Shown piece after piece: positions 44,287 through 56,595 of a DNA stretch of 64,000 nt. Every line of letters starts with the position of its first letter. Within the stretch, counting starts at the first letter, position 1. The translations under genes and the position numbers were made by a program. The notes beneath the pieces were generated by a model, which was not told the origin of the DNA, did no database searches, and worked only from the letters and a program-made list of their open reading frames with translations. The stretch spans positions 18,146,097-18,210,096 of the forward strand of contig NW_020313005.1 in NCBI RefSeq assembly GCF_003265705.1, given 5' to 3'. Source of the DNA: Callorhinus ursinus. Taxonomy: Eukaryota; Chordata; Mammalia; Carnivora; Otariidae.

Positions 44287-46340
44287 AAATGTCTGATGTA
44301 TATACCAACATTTGCTCTTGCTGACAAGTACGCTCACATAAAATTAAAATTAAGTACATTTAAAAAAACAACTAAATAAATAAAATGTGCATTTCATGAG
44401 TGGTCTGGAAATCCTATAAGTAAGATGTAGTGGGGTTCACAGGACTTTGAGATAGGGTGACACCTTCTCAGATGAATCTGTGACACTGATGGCCATATTT
44501 TCTGATCCCAAATGGTGTCGCATTGCCTGACAGCAGGATCAGCAATTTGGTTGGCATATGCAGGGGGTAGCTGGGACCTTTGGCACAAGCCGCACGCCCA
44601 TCTCAGGAAAGACAATATCACGTTCAACGCAAACATGAATTGCACACACACCTGCTGTTGGCTAGATACTGGGGATACAAAGAAAAACAATCGGGTCACT
44701 GTCTCCGCTTTAAGAGAGCCCCTGGAATAACAGGGGGTGGGCGAGGACAGGTACTCCATCCTATGCATACCCACTTTATACTCTGCGGGCCCCCAAGACA
44801 AGCAAGTGAAAGGAGGAGCCAGAGACTATTATTGCCTCTGAGGTTTTGGAGCTCAACTCGCAGACTTCTCCTAAAGAGAAATGATACATTCAATCACATT
44901 CTGATGTGATTCGAAAGCATTTTTCTTGGGCTTTTAAAATAATCATTAACATGCCGGTTTCCGATTTAATGATGTGAACTACCTACCCTCCTTCCAACCC
45001 TCCCTGTATGGTTGGGTTTGCAAACCATTTTAGGAAATTCAACTAGGGGCACGGAGAGAGAGAGAACAGGGCAGGCGACTTCCCGTCCTTGTACAGAGTC
45101 CGCCAGGAAGAGTCCTCCCCTGGTTCAAGGAGCCCCATTAGCGCGCAGAGAGCAGGCAGCTCAGGCGGCTGGCAGAGCACAGGAGTGCCCTCTTGTGGCC
45201 ATCCTCCGGAGTTGCAGGCACCGCGACGAGCCCTGCATCTGCAGGCTCCCCATCCAGATGTGCGAGCTGGTTGGCAGTTCACGTCCTACCCCTTTGGGGT
45301 TTATTAGCCTGCTGTAATGTCAACGCAATAATAGCCCTGGGGAGGCCATTACACTACTATTTCCATCCAGAGGAAGGCTATTCCATCAACTGCTCCAGAG
45401 GCCTGCTTGGTAAATGAGTTTTCTTTTAAAAATACATTCACTTGATTGCTTTGCTAGAGTGCATTCTGCACCAGGGGACATGTGTGGGCCAGGAGGACAC
45501 AGGGTGAGCTGAGAAACACCCAGGGATCAACAGCAGAGGCCAAGAGAGGGCAACTCACGACCCTCCCGCTGCCCAGCTCAGGGAGCCCCCTCCTCCCTGA
45601 GGCCCTCTGTCCCTCTCTCCCTGGTGACACTTCAGCTTAGTTGTTTGGATCCTTGAGAAGCTTCCTCAGCCATTTATCTCTGTGCCCTAGCACCCTGTCC
45701 CCTAAATGCAGTGCCCAGGCCGGGCTTTGCAGGAGCTTGTGGAACATTAATTCCAGGGAGTCGTGCTGCCCCGTCCTGCGCTCACTCTCAGCGAGACACG
45801 GGAGACAGATAGTGCCGACTCCAAGACTGCACGTCCATAGAGGTCCCCCCCCCCCGCTGTGAGAGCCTGGTGAAGGGGCTGGGAACAGAGAGCTCCGACC
45901 AGACTGGAGGTCCAAGCCACAGTGGGAGGTGAACGCTTGTCCTCCTTTTAGCCCTCATTAAGGTCACTGAGCGACAGAGCAGTCTCATGGCCCTGCTGCA
46001 GCCCCGGGCACAAGGGGCAGACATCTCCGCAGGCAGAAACATCTCATTCAAGCCAGGGCGGCAGGAGGGGACCCTACGAGAGGGTTTGGACACCTTGCTC
46101 CCAGCACATCAGCGGTTCAGCTTTATTATCTACCGTATTTCACATTCTGTCCTGTTTCATGTAGTCTGACACTTGTGACTCTCTCCTGGAACATCGGGTT
46201 AGTCAAACTGTTTGTCGTTGTGCTGGAACGGGGAGGTCCTACATGAAGGAGGGGCCCGTGGAGACCGGGCCCCCATCTGTCCCAGGGTGCTGGCCTGCAA
46301 ATAAGGAGTGTCCCGATCCAGGGTCGCCTCCACAGCTTGG
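44287..46340. other. Unique sequence containing a CTCF-type motif and a C-run
   Basis: No repeats beyond a C11 run at 45845-45855. No protein family is recognised in any frame. The part 45300-45480 is repeat-free, AT-richer and could be a conserved element, which cannot be tested here. Confidence 0.45.
45185..45198 (-). promoter_or_regulatory. CTCF-type binding motif, reverse orientation
   Basis: The minus strand reads CCACAAGAGGGCAC, 13 of 14 matches to the CTCF core. Confidence 0.45.
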
Positions 46341-46421
46341 CCGCCCCCCCCCCCCCCCGCCCCCCCCCCCCCGGGGCCCGGGGGCCCGGCCCCCCCCCCT
46401 GGCCCCCCCCCCCCCCCGGGC
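46341..46421. repeat. Extreme C-rich low-complexity tract
   Basis: About 80 bases composed almost only of C runs (up to 17 long) separated by G pairs or G runs. The opposite strand could form G-quadruplexes and this strand i-motifs. Runs of this kind are error-prone in sequencing and their length here may not be exact. The poly-proline frames crossing it are artefacts of composition. Confidence 0.9.
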
Positions 46422-46944
46422 AGGTCAGGCCTCGGGTAGAATTGTTTCTAATTAGCATCTCCCACAGACAGAACACCCTCCAACCCCCCAGCCTACAGCT
46501 AAGTGGTTCTCATAAGAGGACAGAAATTATTTCCTGCCTTTGAAAACATCAAAGGAAATCAAAGGAAATTAGTTCATTCTCATCTGTGCCTCTCAACCAG
46601 CTTCACTGTGGTGTCAGGTGGGTCAGTCATTAGGTCTCGGAATCAGACAATCCCGAAGCAAGTCCTCCTCTCAGTTGCCCCCCTCAGAAACTGTGGCGCC
46701 CACCGTCCCTCCTGCCTGTGGCTCTTTCCTCCTGGGGTCTCTCACTGGGCCCCTGGATATTTGACACCTACATGTGCTCCTTCCCTCTGGCTTGTGGTAA
46801 CAAAACACTGGGGGGCAGGGCTCAGTCCAGACTTCCTCATAACCATTCTGGACCCAGCATGGTACTATGTTTACAGTACAATACCATGGGATCTCAGAGT
46901 TGAAAAAAAAATCCCTCAAGTTACCATGACTGATTCCAGACATG
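46422..46944. other. Unique sequence, no feature recognised
   Basis: A 159-codon frame (46503-46982) runs through here and into the next L2. That overlap with an old LINE argues against a gene. Confidence 0.5.
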
Positions 46945-47280
46945 TACTCTTGTTAAGCGCCTTCCTCATGCCAGTGTTCTAGACACGGTGGATGGAGATG
47001 TGAGCAACGTCCCTGATCAGACGGAAGTGCAGAGACCTTAACACTAAATAAATCAACAAGTAAAATACATAATACTTCAGGTGTTAGAATCAGCTAAGAA
47101 AAATGGTCAGCCAACGTAAAGAGATAGCACTGTATGGCGGTGATTCAACTATGTGGGGTGATTGGGAGGCATTTCTGAGAAGGTGGCATTTGAGAAGACA
47201 CCCGAGAGAAGTAAGGAAATACTCCACTCTGTACGTGGGCATTGCAAGTAGAGGAAGAGCAAGTGCACATTGAGCTAGGC
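46945..47280 (-). mobile_element. L2 3' region, reversed
   Basis: 'ctcatgccagtgttctagacacggtgg', 'aataaatcaacaagtaaaatac', 'gaggcatttctgagaaggtggcatttgag' and 'gaggaagagcaagtgcacat' follow the reversed L2 3' end in order. Confidence 0.8.
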
Positions 47281-47704
47281 TCAGTTGTCTAGCTGAACAA
47301 ACACCCAGCATACAGAAAGCCAGTGCATCTTCCCTAGGACAGGAGCCGGGCCTGGACAGTGCCCTTTGAGTGGAAACCATGCCCACCCTTCTGCTCCCTC
47401 TTGATGTCCAGGAAGCTGTGGCCTAGGCTGGTAAGGGCATGGTAAGGGCATGCTTCCAAGTACTCCGAGGCTCTGGGAAGAAGTTTTCATATGCAGTGAC
47501 CATCAGCCTGCATCTTCCCTGGTGGAGTGGGGACACTGCCTTTCTGCAGTTTCTAAGTGGTGAGTGTGGCTGGCCTATAGTCCTGTGATCCTGGGTTGTC
47601 ACCAGTGACCCAGCCAGAACAACCCTCTGAGGACCCCTCTGGAAAGTCTGGTGCAGCCAGAGATGGCCACTGTCCTCACATCAAGCTCATGGTCAATTCC
47701 ACCA
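47281..47704. other. Unique sequence, no feature recognised
   Basis: Includes a short local duplication 'gtaagggcatg' near 47431-47452. Nothing else is recognised. Confidence 0.5.
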
Positions 47705-47925
47705 TCACCTCATGCCTCTTTCTACGCCGGGCACTGTGGTCAGCACCCACACACGGCTCACTCCCTTCTCAAGACCAAAGTCAGAGATGAATAGCCAAGT
47801 TTAACAGATGGCAAACATGCAGGAGGGCGAGGTGAAATTAATTCGAATGCCGTGTCATACAGCCAGCAAGTAGCAGGGTCGTAGTTAAAACCCAGTTCTG
47901 TTAAACTCCAAGGCAAGAGGGAATC
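47705..47925 (-). mobile_element. MIR SINE, decayed
   Basis: 'ctacgccgggcactgtggtcagc', 'aagtttaacagatggcaaac', 'gtcatacagccagcaagtagcaggg' and 'ttaaaacccagttctgttaaactcc' follow reversed MIR. Confidence 0.75.
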
Positions 47926-48404
47926 TGTTCAGTTACAAGAACCTCCATTTACCGTGGCCTGCCCTGTATCAGTGACCCTTCTAAATTCCCCACGCTCCCA
48001 GTGAACGCTTTCCTTCCCAGCAACATGGCCCTGGGATCGGGAAGATCCAAGGGAAAAGTTGGCCTGGGAGCCATCAGTTTCCATGACAATGGAGATTCCA
48101 GAGATTTCTGCCTCCAGGACCCTCCTCTGAAGCATCCAGCCACCTTTTCTGTGGCTTTCTCTCTGCGACCCCCCAAATGCAAACACCATCCACCTTGGCA
48201 TCTGCCTACTTCCCCTAAGAGCTCAGCCATACCCCCTCCATAGTGACAGCGATATTATTTATTGATTCATGTTCCAGTTGGGCCCCGGGGTAGGTTGGCT
48301 ACAAACCTGTTGACAAAGTGACCCCTCTGACACCCCGGGCATATTTCCACAACACTACCAGAGAGTTCACCATACGAAAATGTGTGCCACTGACCCCATC
48401 TGCA

Positions 48405-48600
48405 TCCCTCACCCATTTTCACCTCCGGTCTTTGCTCATAAGGCATGTACCTCCTCAGACTTTCTTGGAGCCCAGGCTGTTTGTCATCGCTTCCTGGGAG
48501 GGAGATTATCTACCGCTGCTGGAGGGTAGGGGTCATATTGCCTCCTCCCTCTGCACCCCGAACTGTGCCGAGAACACAGACTAGCCTGTCAGTGCATCTT
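48405..48600 (+). mobile_element. L2 3' end, decayed
   Basis: 'tcacctccggtctttgctcataagg', 'acctcctcagactttcttgg' and 'ctggagggtaggggtcatattg', then 'actgtgccgagaacacag' match L2 blocks in order with heavy decay. Confidence 0.55.
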
Positions 48601-49349
48601 AGGTGACACACACGTCCTGGGTGCCCTTCTTGGCTTGCTTCAGAGGAGCAAAGAAGAGGGAGACAAAGGAGAGGAACTGCTGAAGCCCAGGGAGTGATGT
48701 GGCTCTTGCAGGTGTGTTAGCATCTTCTTTTGATTAGGAAAAAAGCCTGCAGACCTTCTGGTTGAGTTTAGCAGAAAGGAAAGGAAGTTGTACTTCGCGA
48801 GCGAAAGTTTGGTTATAATGAGGTATAAGAGCTGAGCAAACGAGTGTAGGACTTATTTACACTAGGAGAATTTCTAGAAAGCTCTATGAACTTGTGTCCC
48901 TGCGTGCTTACGCAAGAGAGAGAGAGAAAGAAAGCAGGGGAAGCTGGTGTTGGGGTATCCATGTCATTTACATGCCTAAGTGTATTCTATCGCGCGTGGC
49001 AGGCCTGGCTGGCAGGGAGAAAGCACACAGTGAGCTGTGAGTACAGACGCTTTCTGCACCGACTGAGTAGGTGCTGGGGTTGCCCCTTTCTTGGGCTGCC
49101 AGGAGTCAAAAGTATCCAAACCCAAAAGAAGAAGGGAATGAAGAGCCAGGAAACACTTCTAATGGGAGACATAGCGAATTTCACATAGAGCTGTCAGAAA
49201 GCGAATGAAGTCCGCTTTGGAGCAGAGGTGCACTCAGACAGGGAGAAGCAAGGCCAGGATCTCCTGAGTTTGGGCATCAAGAGCAGGTAGGCGGCAGGCC
49301 CTCCCTCCTCCAGCCTGGTAGGGCTCAGGGCCTGCAGGATCCGCGGTCG

Positions 49350-49363
49350 CCACCAGGGGGCAG
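49350..49363 (+). promoter_or_regulatory. CTCF-type binding motif, forward orientation
   Basis: Reads CCACCAGGGGGCAG, which matches the CTCF core at all 14 positions and is the most consensus-like in the window. It lies in unique DNA next to 'ccgcggtcg'. Confidence 0.6.
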
Positions 49364-49559
49364 AATCTGAGCACGGCAGGCAGAGAAGACCCTGTTCTAG
49401 CTCTCTTCGGCTCTCACGTGTTCCTATGGCTTGGAGTAGAGAGGGAGAGCCAGGCAGAACGAAGAAAGCAGGAGCACTGTGGAAGAAACTTCTGGATTGG
49501 GCCTCCACGGTGCTTGCAGAATGCCCTAGAGAGTCAGGGCTCAAAGCACCTGAAGCTGC

Positions 49560-49740
49560 AATAGCTATTTTATGTATGTAGATTCTTAGAGGAGTCCTTA
49601 CAATTAACTTTGAGATAGGTATTACCCCACTTTCCGGGTGAGAAAACAGAGCCTGCTCAGAAATATAGCATGCCAACAGTAATGCATCCATCTCTCAGTA
49701 GCTGACCGGGGAAAGATCTGAAATCAGACACCTGTTGATG
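49560..49740 (-). mobile_element. MIR SINE, decayed
   Basis: 'gagataggtattaccccactttccgggtgagaaaacagagcctgctcag' corresponds to the reversed MIR core, followed by decayed sequence to 'gatctgaaatcagacac'. Confidence 0.7.
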
Positions 49741-50499
49741 GTATGCAGAATTATTTAGCCCACTGTCCCTCGGGGCCAAAGAGGTGTCTCATCCGTGATG
49801 CGGCCACTGCCCGCGGAGGCCAAGTAAGAGGAGTCCTTTCGTGTGGAGGTTCTGCCTCCAGCGCTGGGGTCTGGGCCTGCATGATCTCTTTCCAGATATA
49901 TCACCTGAGATGGGAAGGATGGGTGAGCTCAACCTTCTTACTTTTCATTTCCCTTGATTCTATGATTGTAGTGTGCAAGGAGGGAAAACACACACGCACG
50001 TGCATGCACACACGCCCTCCCCCCCCCCGCGAAATCCACACAAACGTTCACCTTGTTCAATATTCTCATTTCCCTCTAATAGCCCAAGTGTGGATTTCTC
50101 TGATTCATTCCAGTGCAACCAGAAATGCTAGTTTCCCGAGCCGGCGCCGCCAGGGGAGAGGGAAGGCAAGGCGACGTGGTGGCCACGACAGGGGCCTAAA
50201 TACCACAGAAGGATGGAGGGTCAGGCGCTCCGGGAATGTCTTCGTCTGGCTTCACATCACGCCGTCACCCAGGGAGCTTCATCCTCCCCCGCCCAGGAGG
50301 GACTTACTGAAGCTCGATAAACTCTGCTGCTGAATACTGCTATAAAATATATAGGTCCTCTCAAGCCGCTTCACCCAGAGAATCCTAAACCAGTAGATTC
50401 ACCTTTCCATGACTTTGTTAAAAGAGAGAAAGGAGTTAGTTCAAAAATCAGGACTAGCCTTTGCCATTCACCTCTCCATTCCCACGTCGCTCCTGTCCC
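49741..50499. other. Unique sequence with a second CpG cluster
   Basis: A C-run lies at 50018-50028. The interval 50126-50290 carries about 13 CpG ('gagccggcgccgcc', 'aggcgacgtgg', 'cacgccgtc'), more than its surroundings. A 196-codon frame (49743-50333) crosses it without any recognisable domain. Confidence 0.4.
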
Positions 50500-50667
50500 A
50501 TCACACAGCGGTTCTCAGGGGTGAGTCTGCAACAGGGTGACCCAGAGGGCTGGCCACACATCCCCCAGATTACTGAGTCTCCCCGCAGAGTCGTGAAGTC
50601 AGTCTGTCGGGGCCAGGACCCAAGATTTTGGGTTCCTAAGAAGTTGCAAGTGATGATGATACTGTAA
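50500..50667 (+). mobile_element. MER5A DNA transposon fossil
   Basis: 'cagcggttctcaggggtgag', 'ccccagattactgagtctcc', 'gattttgggttcctaagaagttgcaagtgatgatgatac' follow forward MER5A from its left terminus. Confidence 0.75.
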
Positions 50668-50732
50668 CATTTCACATTTCTTAGGACCTTAGGAGGGGAA
50701 ACTAATGGCCCCAGAAGCTGTCAGAAAAACAT

Positions 50733-50924
50733 GGCGCCTGGGTGGCTCAGTTGGTTAAGCGACTGCCTTCGGCTCAGGTCATGATCCAGGAGTCCCCGGA
50801 TCAAGCCCCGTATCGGGCTCCCAGCTCCACAGGGAGTCTGCTTCTCCCTCTAACCCTCCCCGCTCTCATGTACTCTCTCAAAATAAATAAAAATAAATAA
50901 GTCCTTAAAAAAAAAAAAAAAAAA
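50733..50924 (+). mobile_element. CAN-SINE (SINEC)
   Basis: Head 'ggcgcctgggtggctcagttgg', body 'cttcggctcaggtcatgatcc' and 'gggagtctgcttctccctc', tail 'aaataaataaaaataaataag' then an A-run. No clear target-site duplication was found. Confidence 0.95.
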
Positions 50925-52584
50925 CAAAGGAAGGACACGGTAAAGGTTGGCTACAAAGAGCAAAAAGAACAGCATACTCAGCAGTACCGGAGGCACAGAC
51001 ATCAGCTCCGGGAGGACTAATCCCCGGCACTCCTTTGCGCATGCCCGCCGCATGCGCTGCTCATCAATCACAGACTTCTTTCCTGTTGAGCCCGGACTTG
51101 GCTTCAGAATCCTTTTCAACTTACTACTCCAGAAAGCCACGAAAACCAACTGGAATCTGTCGGTGAGATGTGAATCTTTTGCTGTACTTGATCTTCAGTT
51201 TGAACTATTTTGTTGTGGACCCCCCTCCCCATTGCTCCTTCCTTCTCTCAAGCATAAAACTTCTGAGCACGAGGGGCCATCTGGACCCGGAAACAAATGA
51301 GGAGATGCAGGAAGAGCCCGGAGGGAATGTGTCCTAATGCAAGAGGGAGCGGATTGAAGAACCTGAAGGGATGGGGGTAACTCTCATTTGTGAGCAGCTT
51401 CATGGAGTCCACAGCCGTGCTCCTGAGGGGAGCCTCAGGAGCGCAGCTCAGGGCCATGAATGGGTGCAGAGCACACGTGGACAGGGAGAGGGGCTGTTCT
51501 CCTTGAGCGCTTTCTCCAACAATGGAATATTTCCTATTTTAAAAGCAATTATGTAACATGACAGCTGCAGCAACTATAATAAAAGGATGTCACAGGAAGC
51601 TATGAAGACAGGGACACATTTGGAGAATGTGTTCTCAGGGGCCCTGGGAATGCACTCACTCTCCATGGGAGCAGGCCCAGCCCTGGGAAGCCCACAGCCC
51701 TTCTGCTTCAAGGGAGGATCAGAGGTCAGAGAGGCAAGGTCGGTAAACAAAGACAGACAGAGCCAATAGCAGTTCCTCCCCCAAACTGGAAAAAGAGCAG
51801 GGATTTGAAGGGTTCTTGACAAAGAAAGAGATGGAGACCAGGAAGAGAGCAAGGTCTTTGAAGAACCCTGATATGAGGAGACATCTGGGCAGTAAAATGT
51901 CTGGAAACCTGCAAACCACCGGCCAGGTCTTTCCCGCACAAACATGGTTCCAGGGTGGGGTGGGAAGGAGAAAAGGGAAGAGGGTCCATTTTGCATTGCT
52001 TCCTCCTTCTGGGCCATGCTCCTACAAGACTCAGGGATTCCTGGCTTCCGTGCTGAGCTAGAGCAGGAACTAGTGATGAGGACTGGATATCAGGTTCCCA
52101 AATAGGCAGCAGCACCTAAAGGTGAGCACAGCCTGAAGGCTCACGGCCCCACCGGCAAACGTCAGGCAGTCTGTTGGCCAACTGCATTGCCTGATATCCC
52201 AAGTTTAGTTTGGTGATTCCATAAACCTTGATGGTGTGTCAGCTCTGTTGAAACCAGCACAGGGACAACCAGGAGGGCCTAAGGGGGGCACCACAGAAAG
52301 ACGTCCGGAACTTCAATCTTGGCATGATCCAGAGCCCCTGAGTTTTCAGTCTCCCCTAAATCCTGGTCTGGCTCCCAGGTAGGAGAAAGGAGAGAGGAAG
52401 CTTATTTCAGGTGCCCCAGACCCAAAAGCTATCATACTCATGAATTCCTTAAAGAACATTCCAGACTCACACCCTCACAAAGTCAGCAAATAAATGAAAC
52501 TCAGGTCATCGAGAGACTTGTGGAACCAGAGCTTATTAGCATATATCTGCACATCAGTGAAGAACTAAGGTCTTGCTTAATGAG
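50925..52584. other. Unique sequence, no feature recognised
   Basis: About 1.7 kb without a recognisable repeat. Overlapping frames up to 147 codons on both strands have no known domain. Confidence 0.5.
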
Positions 52585-52595
52585 TTGATAATTTC

Positions 52596-52817
52596 TTTTT
52601 TTTAATTTTTTTAAGATTTTATTTATTCATTTGAGACACAGAGATACAGAGAGAGAGAGAGAGAGAGAGCACATGGGCAGGGGGAGAGGCAGAGGGAGAG
52701 GGAGAAGCAGGCTCCCCGCTGAGCCAGGAGCCTAATGTGAGGCTCGATCCCAGGACCCTGGGATCATGACCTGAGCCGAAGGCAGATGCTTAACCATCTG
52801 AGCCACCCAGGCGCCCC
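52596..52817 (-). mobile_element. CAN-SINE (SINEC)
   Basis: Minus-strand copy: tail 'ttaagattttatttattcatttgag', (GA)n, 'gaagcaggctccccgctgagcc', 'gggatcatgacctgagccga' and reversed head 'gagccacccaggcgcccc'. Flanked by 'ttgataatttc' at 52585-52595 and 52823-52833. Confidence 0.96.
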
Positions 52818-52948
52818 AAGAATTGATAATTTCCAGATTCAATAAACCCCTTACTTAAGAGTAGGACTTGCTGACAAGCTCTGTGTCACATGGCTCCATG
52901 TCACTGTGCCACCAGATGTATTGGGAAGAGGGGTGGGAATACAGTCAG

Positions 52949-52969
52949 CACACACACACACACACACAC
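52949..52969. repeat. (CA)10 microsatellite
   Basis: Short perfect CA run. Confidence 0.9.
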
Positions 52970-53009
52970 GTATGCTCACGCACAGCAATGCCTCCGCAGG
53001 TGTTGGAAA

Positions 53010-53175
53010 TTGGCTTCTTGATTCTGCCATTTCCTATCTGTATGACTTTGAATAACATAATCTCTCTGCAACTCTGAATCTCAGCCTAAGATTAGACACC
53101 TTTCAGGATTAGTATGAGAATTTGGGCTTCTCTTGGCAAAGCATCTGACCCTGGGTAGACGCGCAGTAAGCCGTG
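53010..53175 (+). mobile_element. MIR SINE
   Basis: 'cttgattctgccatttcctatctgtatgactttg', 'caactctgaatctcagcc', then 'gcaaagcatctgaccctgggtag' follow forward MIR. Confidence 0.75.
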
Positions 53176-53394
53176 GCCCTTACTAGTGCGAGAGGCTTCG
53201 GAGCTATGTGCCGAGAGGAGGCCCCGCTTAACCCCCAAGGAGAACCCGAAACCCATGTCCAGCTGTACACCAAGAGTCCTACCTGGACCGCCCGCTTCCA
53301 TTTTCCACCATCGTATTTTACAGACGTGTCCTTGCACTGTGCTATTCTCTCTCCAGGTGGCCTCTCTGGGACATTCATAATAAATTATAATATA

Positions 53395-53600
53395 GTGCAT
53401 TGGTCCAGCACTTTGCTGTAGTTTACTAAGCACTTTTACCTACAATGTGCCACTTAATTATTACTGCCACGGGAAGCCCTCACTTCAGAGAGGAGGGAGC
53501 CGAGGTTAACAGAAGGTGAGTGGCTTGCACAAATTCAAATAGCAGAACAGAATTCAAACCTGGGGCATCAGTCCCTGGCACCTTCCGCCTCTGACGTAAG
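53395..53600 (-). mobile_element. MIR SINE, decayed
   Basis: 'ttactaagcacttttacctacaatg', 'cgaggttaacagaaggtgagtggcttgcacaaattcaaat' and 'agaattcaaacctggggc' follow reversed MIR. Confidence 0.72.
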
Positions 53601-54272
53601 TCAAGCTAACCAGGCAGGCCCGGGCTCTGGGACCCTCGGCCCTACAGTTCACAGATGCCCTTCCGTTCTGCTAATAACACTCATCAGATAATATGTGCCA
53701 GACTTGGAACTCTCTGCTGGTGATTTGAGCAGCATTTGAAAAGCACCCAGTACTGCCATTCTGTCTGTAGTCTTCAAAAACGTCAGGCTAAGGCACTGTG
53801 GTGGATGAATGGAGGTAAAGCAACATGACAGCCAAGTGCAGCTAAGTGGACGGGGTCAGAGGTTGGGGGAAACTGTGAGAAAGGATGGCATTTGTACATC
53901 TGGGGAAGCTTGAATGCAGGCAGTGTACTAGAAAATAGCATTATATCTGTGTCCGATTTCCTGATTTTGGTCATCTTCGTGGTTATGTCAGAGGATTCCT
54001 TGTTTTGAAAAGCTGCCCGGCAAGTATGGGGGAGAGCTCTTCAATATGCTATTCTTGTTACTGTTTGGAAGGTTTGAAATTAAAAGGAAAAAAGTGCACC
54101 AGGCAAATTTCTTGAGCAAATACATCTCTGATAACTAGCGTGGTGCCTGAAGGCCCATCTTAAACATTTAATTATGGAAGTCCAGAAAATATGGAGTTTG
54201 TAAAGGTCATCTGATTAAATCCTTCCTTTTCTATTTGCCCCTTCCCCTGTATGCACACGAGTGTGCATGCGT

Positions 54273-54309
<37 letters not shown>

Positions 54310-55014
54310 CAGAAAATCACCACGGCAGCCTTTTACTTCTTTGGGCACCTCAGACTTTTACATTTGTTTTATGTTGAACTGATTGTTCCCAAATAATCAC
54401 GGCTCTCGGTTTTGTTTTATGGGATCATACAGAAAACATCCCCTTCCTTTCGCACCAAACAGCATTATCAGTATCTGAAAATGCTGGCGTGTTCACAAAA
54501 CTCCTCTCTTTCAGTTTCTCTTCCATAAATTCACATATTTTAAAGCCAAAATAGATCTTTGAGTCTGCTGATGGTCTCCTGTCAAAACTCAGATTCTCCA
54601 GAGGAGAAAGTCAAGGTTCTTATTTCAAAATTGGGCTAAGTGTGAGTCCTCTCAGACAGGGTGATTGCAAACCGGCTTGGCAAGTTTCTAAGATTCAAAT
54701 CAAGGGACCAAATTTCTGTCTCTGAGCTTCCCGCACCCCCTGCCCTGCACTAAATATTCAAGCCATCAAAGATCCTTGCAGACTGAGTCTGGGCTGCAGG
54801 TGAGCCAAAGGGAGGTCGGAGCCTTTCCTCTCCGCTAAGGACAGGGCCATTCTCTTAGGGGCTCAGACGATGCACCCTCTGTTTCAAATTTTGAGTCACC
54901 TTCATAGGAAAGGACACATAAAACCACAGCCACTGTGCTGGCCGGCAAACTGCCCACTGAATCAAGGCCCCGAATGGAATGTGAGCAGAGGCATGCCGGG
55001 GGGGTGGAACGTTA
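53601..55014. other. Mostly unique sequence
   Basis: Contains the (CA)n at 54276-54306. No gene or family is recognised in the rest. Confidence 0.5.
54276..54306. repeat. (CA)15 microsatellite
   Basis: Perfect CA run preceded by a degenerate CA/TG segment. Confidence 0.95.
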
Positions 55015-55235
55015 TTCGGAGAAATGCACAGGCTCCAGAACCAGAGCTGGGTGGGAATTCTATGTCCTCCAGGATGTGGCAGCTGTGAGAACTTGAGTGA
55101 GCCACTCAGCCTCCCTAGGCCTCAGTGCCTTCATCTCTTAAAATGACATAATACTGTCTCCCCTCTGGGGCTGCGATGAAAGATAGAAGGAATAAGTTGC
55201 CAAGCTACATGGCCCTTAGTAGGCACTCAACAAGT
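55015..55235 (+). mobile_element. MIR SINE, near full length
   Basis: 'cacaggctccagaaccagagctggg', 'gtggcagctgtgagaacttgagtgagccactcagcctccctaggcctcagtgcc' and 'ggcccttagtaggcactcaacaag' follow forward MIR from start to end. Confidence 0.88.
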
Positions 55236-56595
55236 ACTAATTATGTATTCACGTGGTCGCCTTTCCAGATACGTTATCGTGATGCCTTTGGCAAAGGTCT
55301 ACTCTGTGGTTTAGGCTTTGTGAGACACAAATTAATTTTAATAATAACGTCGGTGAAATCAAATCATAGTCGGTAATAAAAATTTTAAAATGTGTTGGGA
55401 AAACAACCCCTGATATATTGGGATAGAGCCAAGACAAGCAGTCGACACACTGTGGCCACCACATGAGCTGCTCTTCAGGTTAATACACTTAATAAAACCG
55501 TGTAGCTTCCTCAAAGCACTGTCTTGCTAAACAGAAATACCCCAAGGGTTTAAACAGAAAAGATAAATGACTCTGGTAGCCTCACACAAGAACTGAAGTG
55601 GGTGTGAGATTGGGGTTTCCGGAGGTCCATCCGGGAGCAGGAAGTGGAGGTGGTGAGTGAGAGCTGAAGTCTGCTCGCATGGGTTAAATATTTGGAAAAA
55701 AATGAGACTCTTAATATGGAGGGGGTGAATGCAGAAAACAGTACTTTTTTTTTCTTTACATGTCCCACATGCTGGGGAGTTTTCTTTTCTAGCAGTAAGT
55801 GAGTGAACTGTGTGAAGATTCAGTTGCAAGGGAAAAATCTAAGCCCAAATACTACTAACCAGGAGTAGTATTTTTTGATTTGATCCCCAATTCAGGTCCA
55901 CTCCCGAGCCTTCTGTGGGTGTCCATTTCGGAGCTGGAGTGAGTTGAGGTGCCCAGTAATCTACACCCTCAAGGGAAGGACTTCTTTGTTGTCGGTTTCG
56001 GCGAGGCAATGTGGCAGTAACCAGGCAGGGAAGTCAGGCTTGGTAATCACAATGGCCATATTCTTGTAACAGCGAATGGGAACAATAAAGTTGGTTCTGT
56101 AACACCAGCTTCATCGGGGCTAGAGAAAGGCAGTAATAATAGCGCTGAATGAGTGTAAATGCAATGAGAAAATCCCTACAAAGAGTTCCTCCACCAGACT
56201 AGCACGTGATTTGCCAGATCGCTGAGATTTCGGCGTTCCTCAAGGACATCTCGGACCTAAAAGAATATCTCGGCTGGAAGGAACCAGAAGCATTGTCTAT
56301 TTCAAGTTTTATCACTTTACAGGAGGTAAGACCGAAACCCACAAAGGATACGTGGCTGACAAGTCACAAAGACTAAGCCAAGCTCATTCCTACTCGGCCA
56401 GCCCCTTCTCTTCTAGAGGGCCAGCCAACACTAGGAGGGACAACAAATGCTTTGTGTAGAGAAGGGAGACTTTTATGAACTGCTCTCCTTTTCAATCAGC
56501 TATTTTGGTTTTAATTCAGGCTGTGCCCAAACTCTTCGGCAACCTGCCTGCTTCTCTGGGAAACAGAAAATGGGCTGTGGCACAGTTTCTCATGG

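Larger units (their letters stand above)
47926..49559. other. Mostly unique sequence with an L2 scrap and a CTCF-type motif
   Basis: Contains the L2 remnant at 48405-48600 and the motif at 49350-49363. The 165-codon minus-strand frame at 49194-49691 overlaps the next MIR and has no domain. Confidence 0.45.

Noticed and set aside
46503..46982. 159-codon plus-strand frame
   Set aside because: Runs into an old L2 copy and has no recognisable family.
49743..50333. 196-codon open frame on the plus strand
   Set aside because: No domain. It runs through a C-run and a CA-rich stretch, and its residues mirror those simple sequences.
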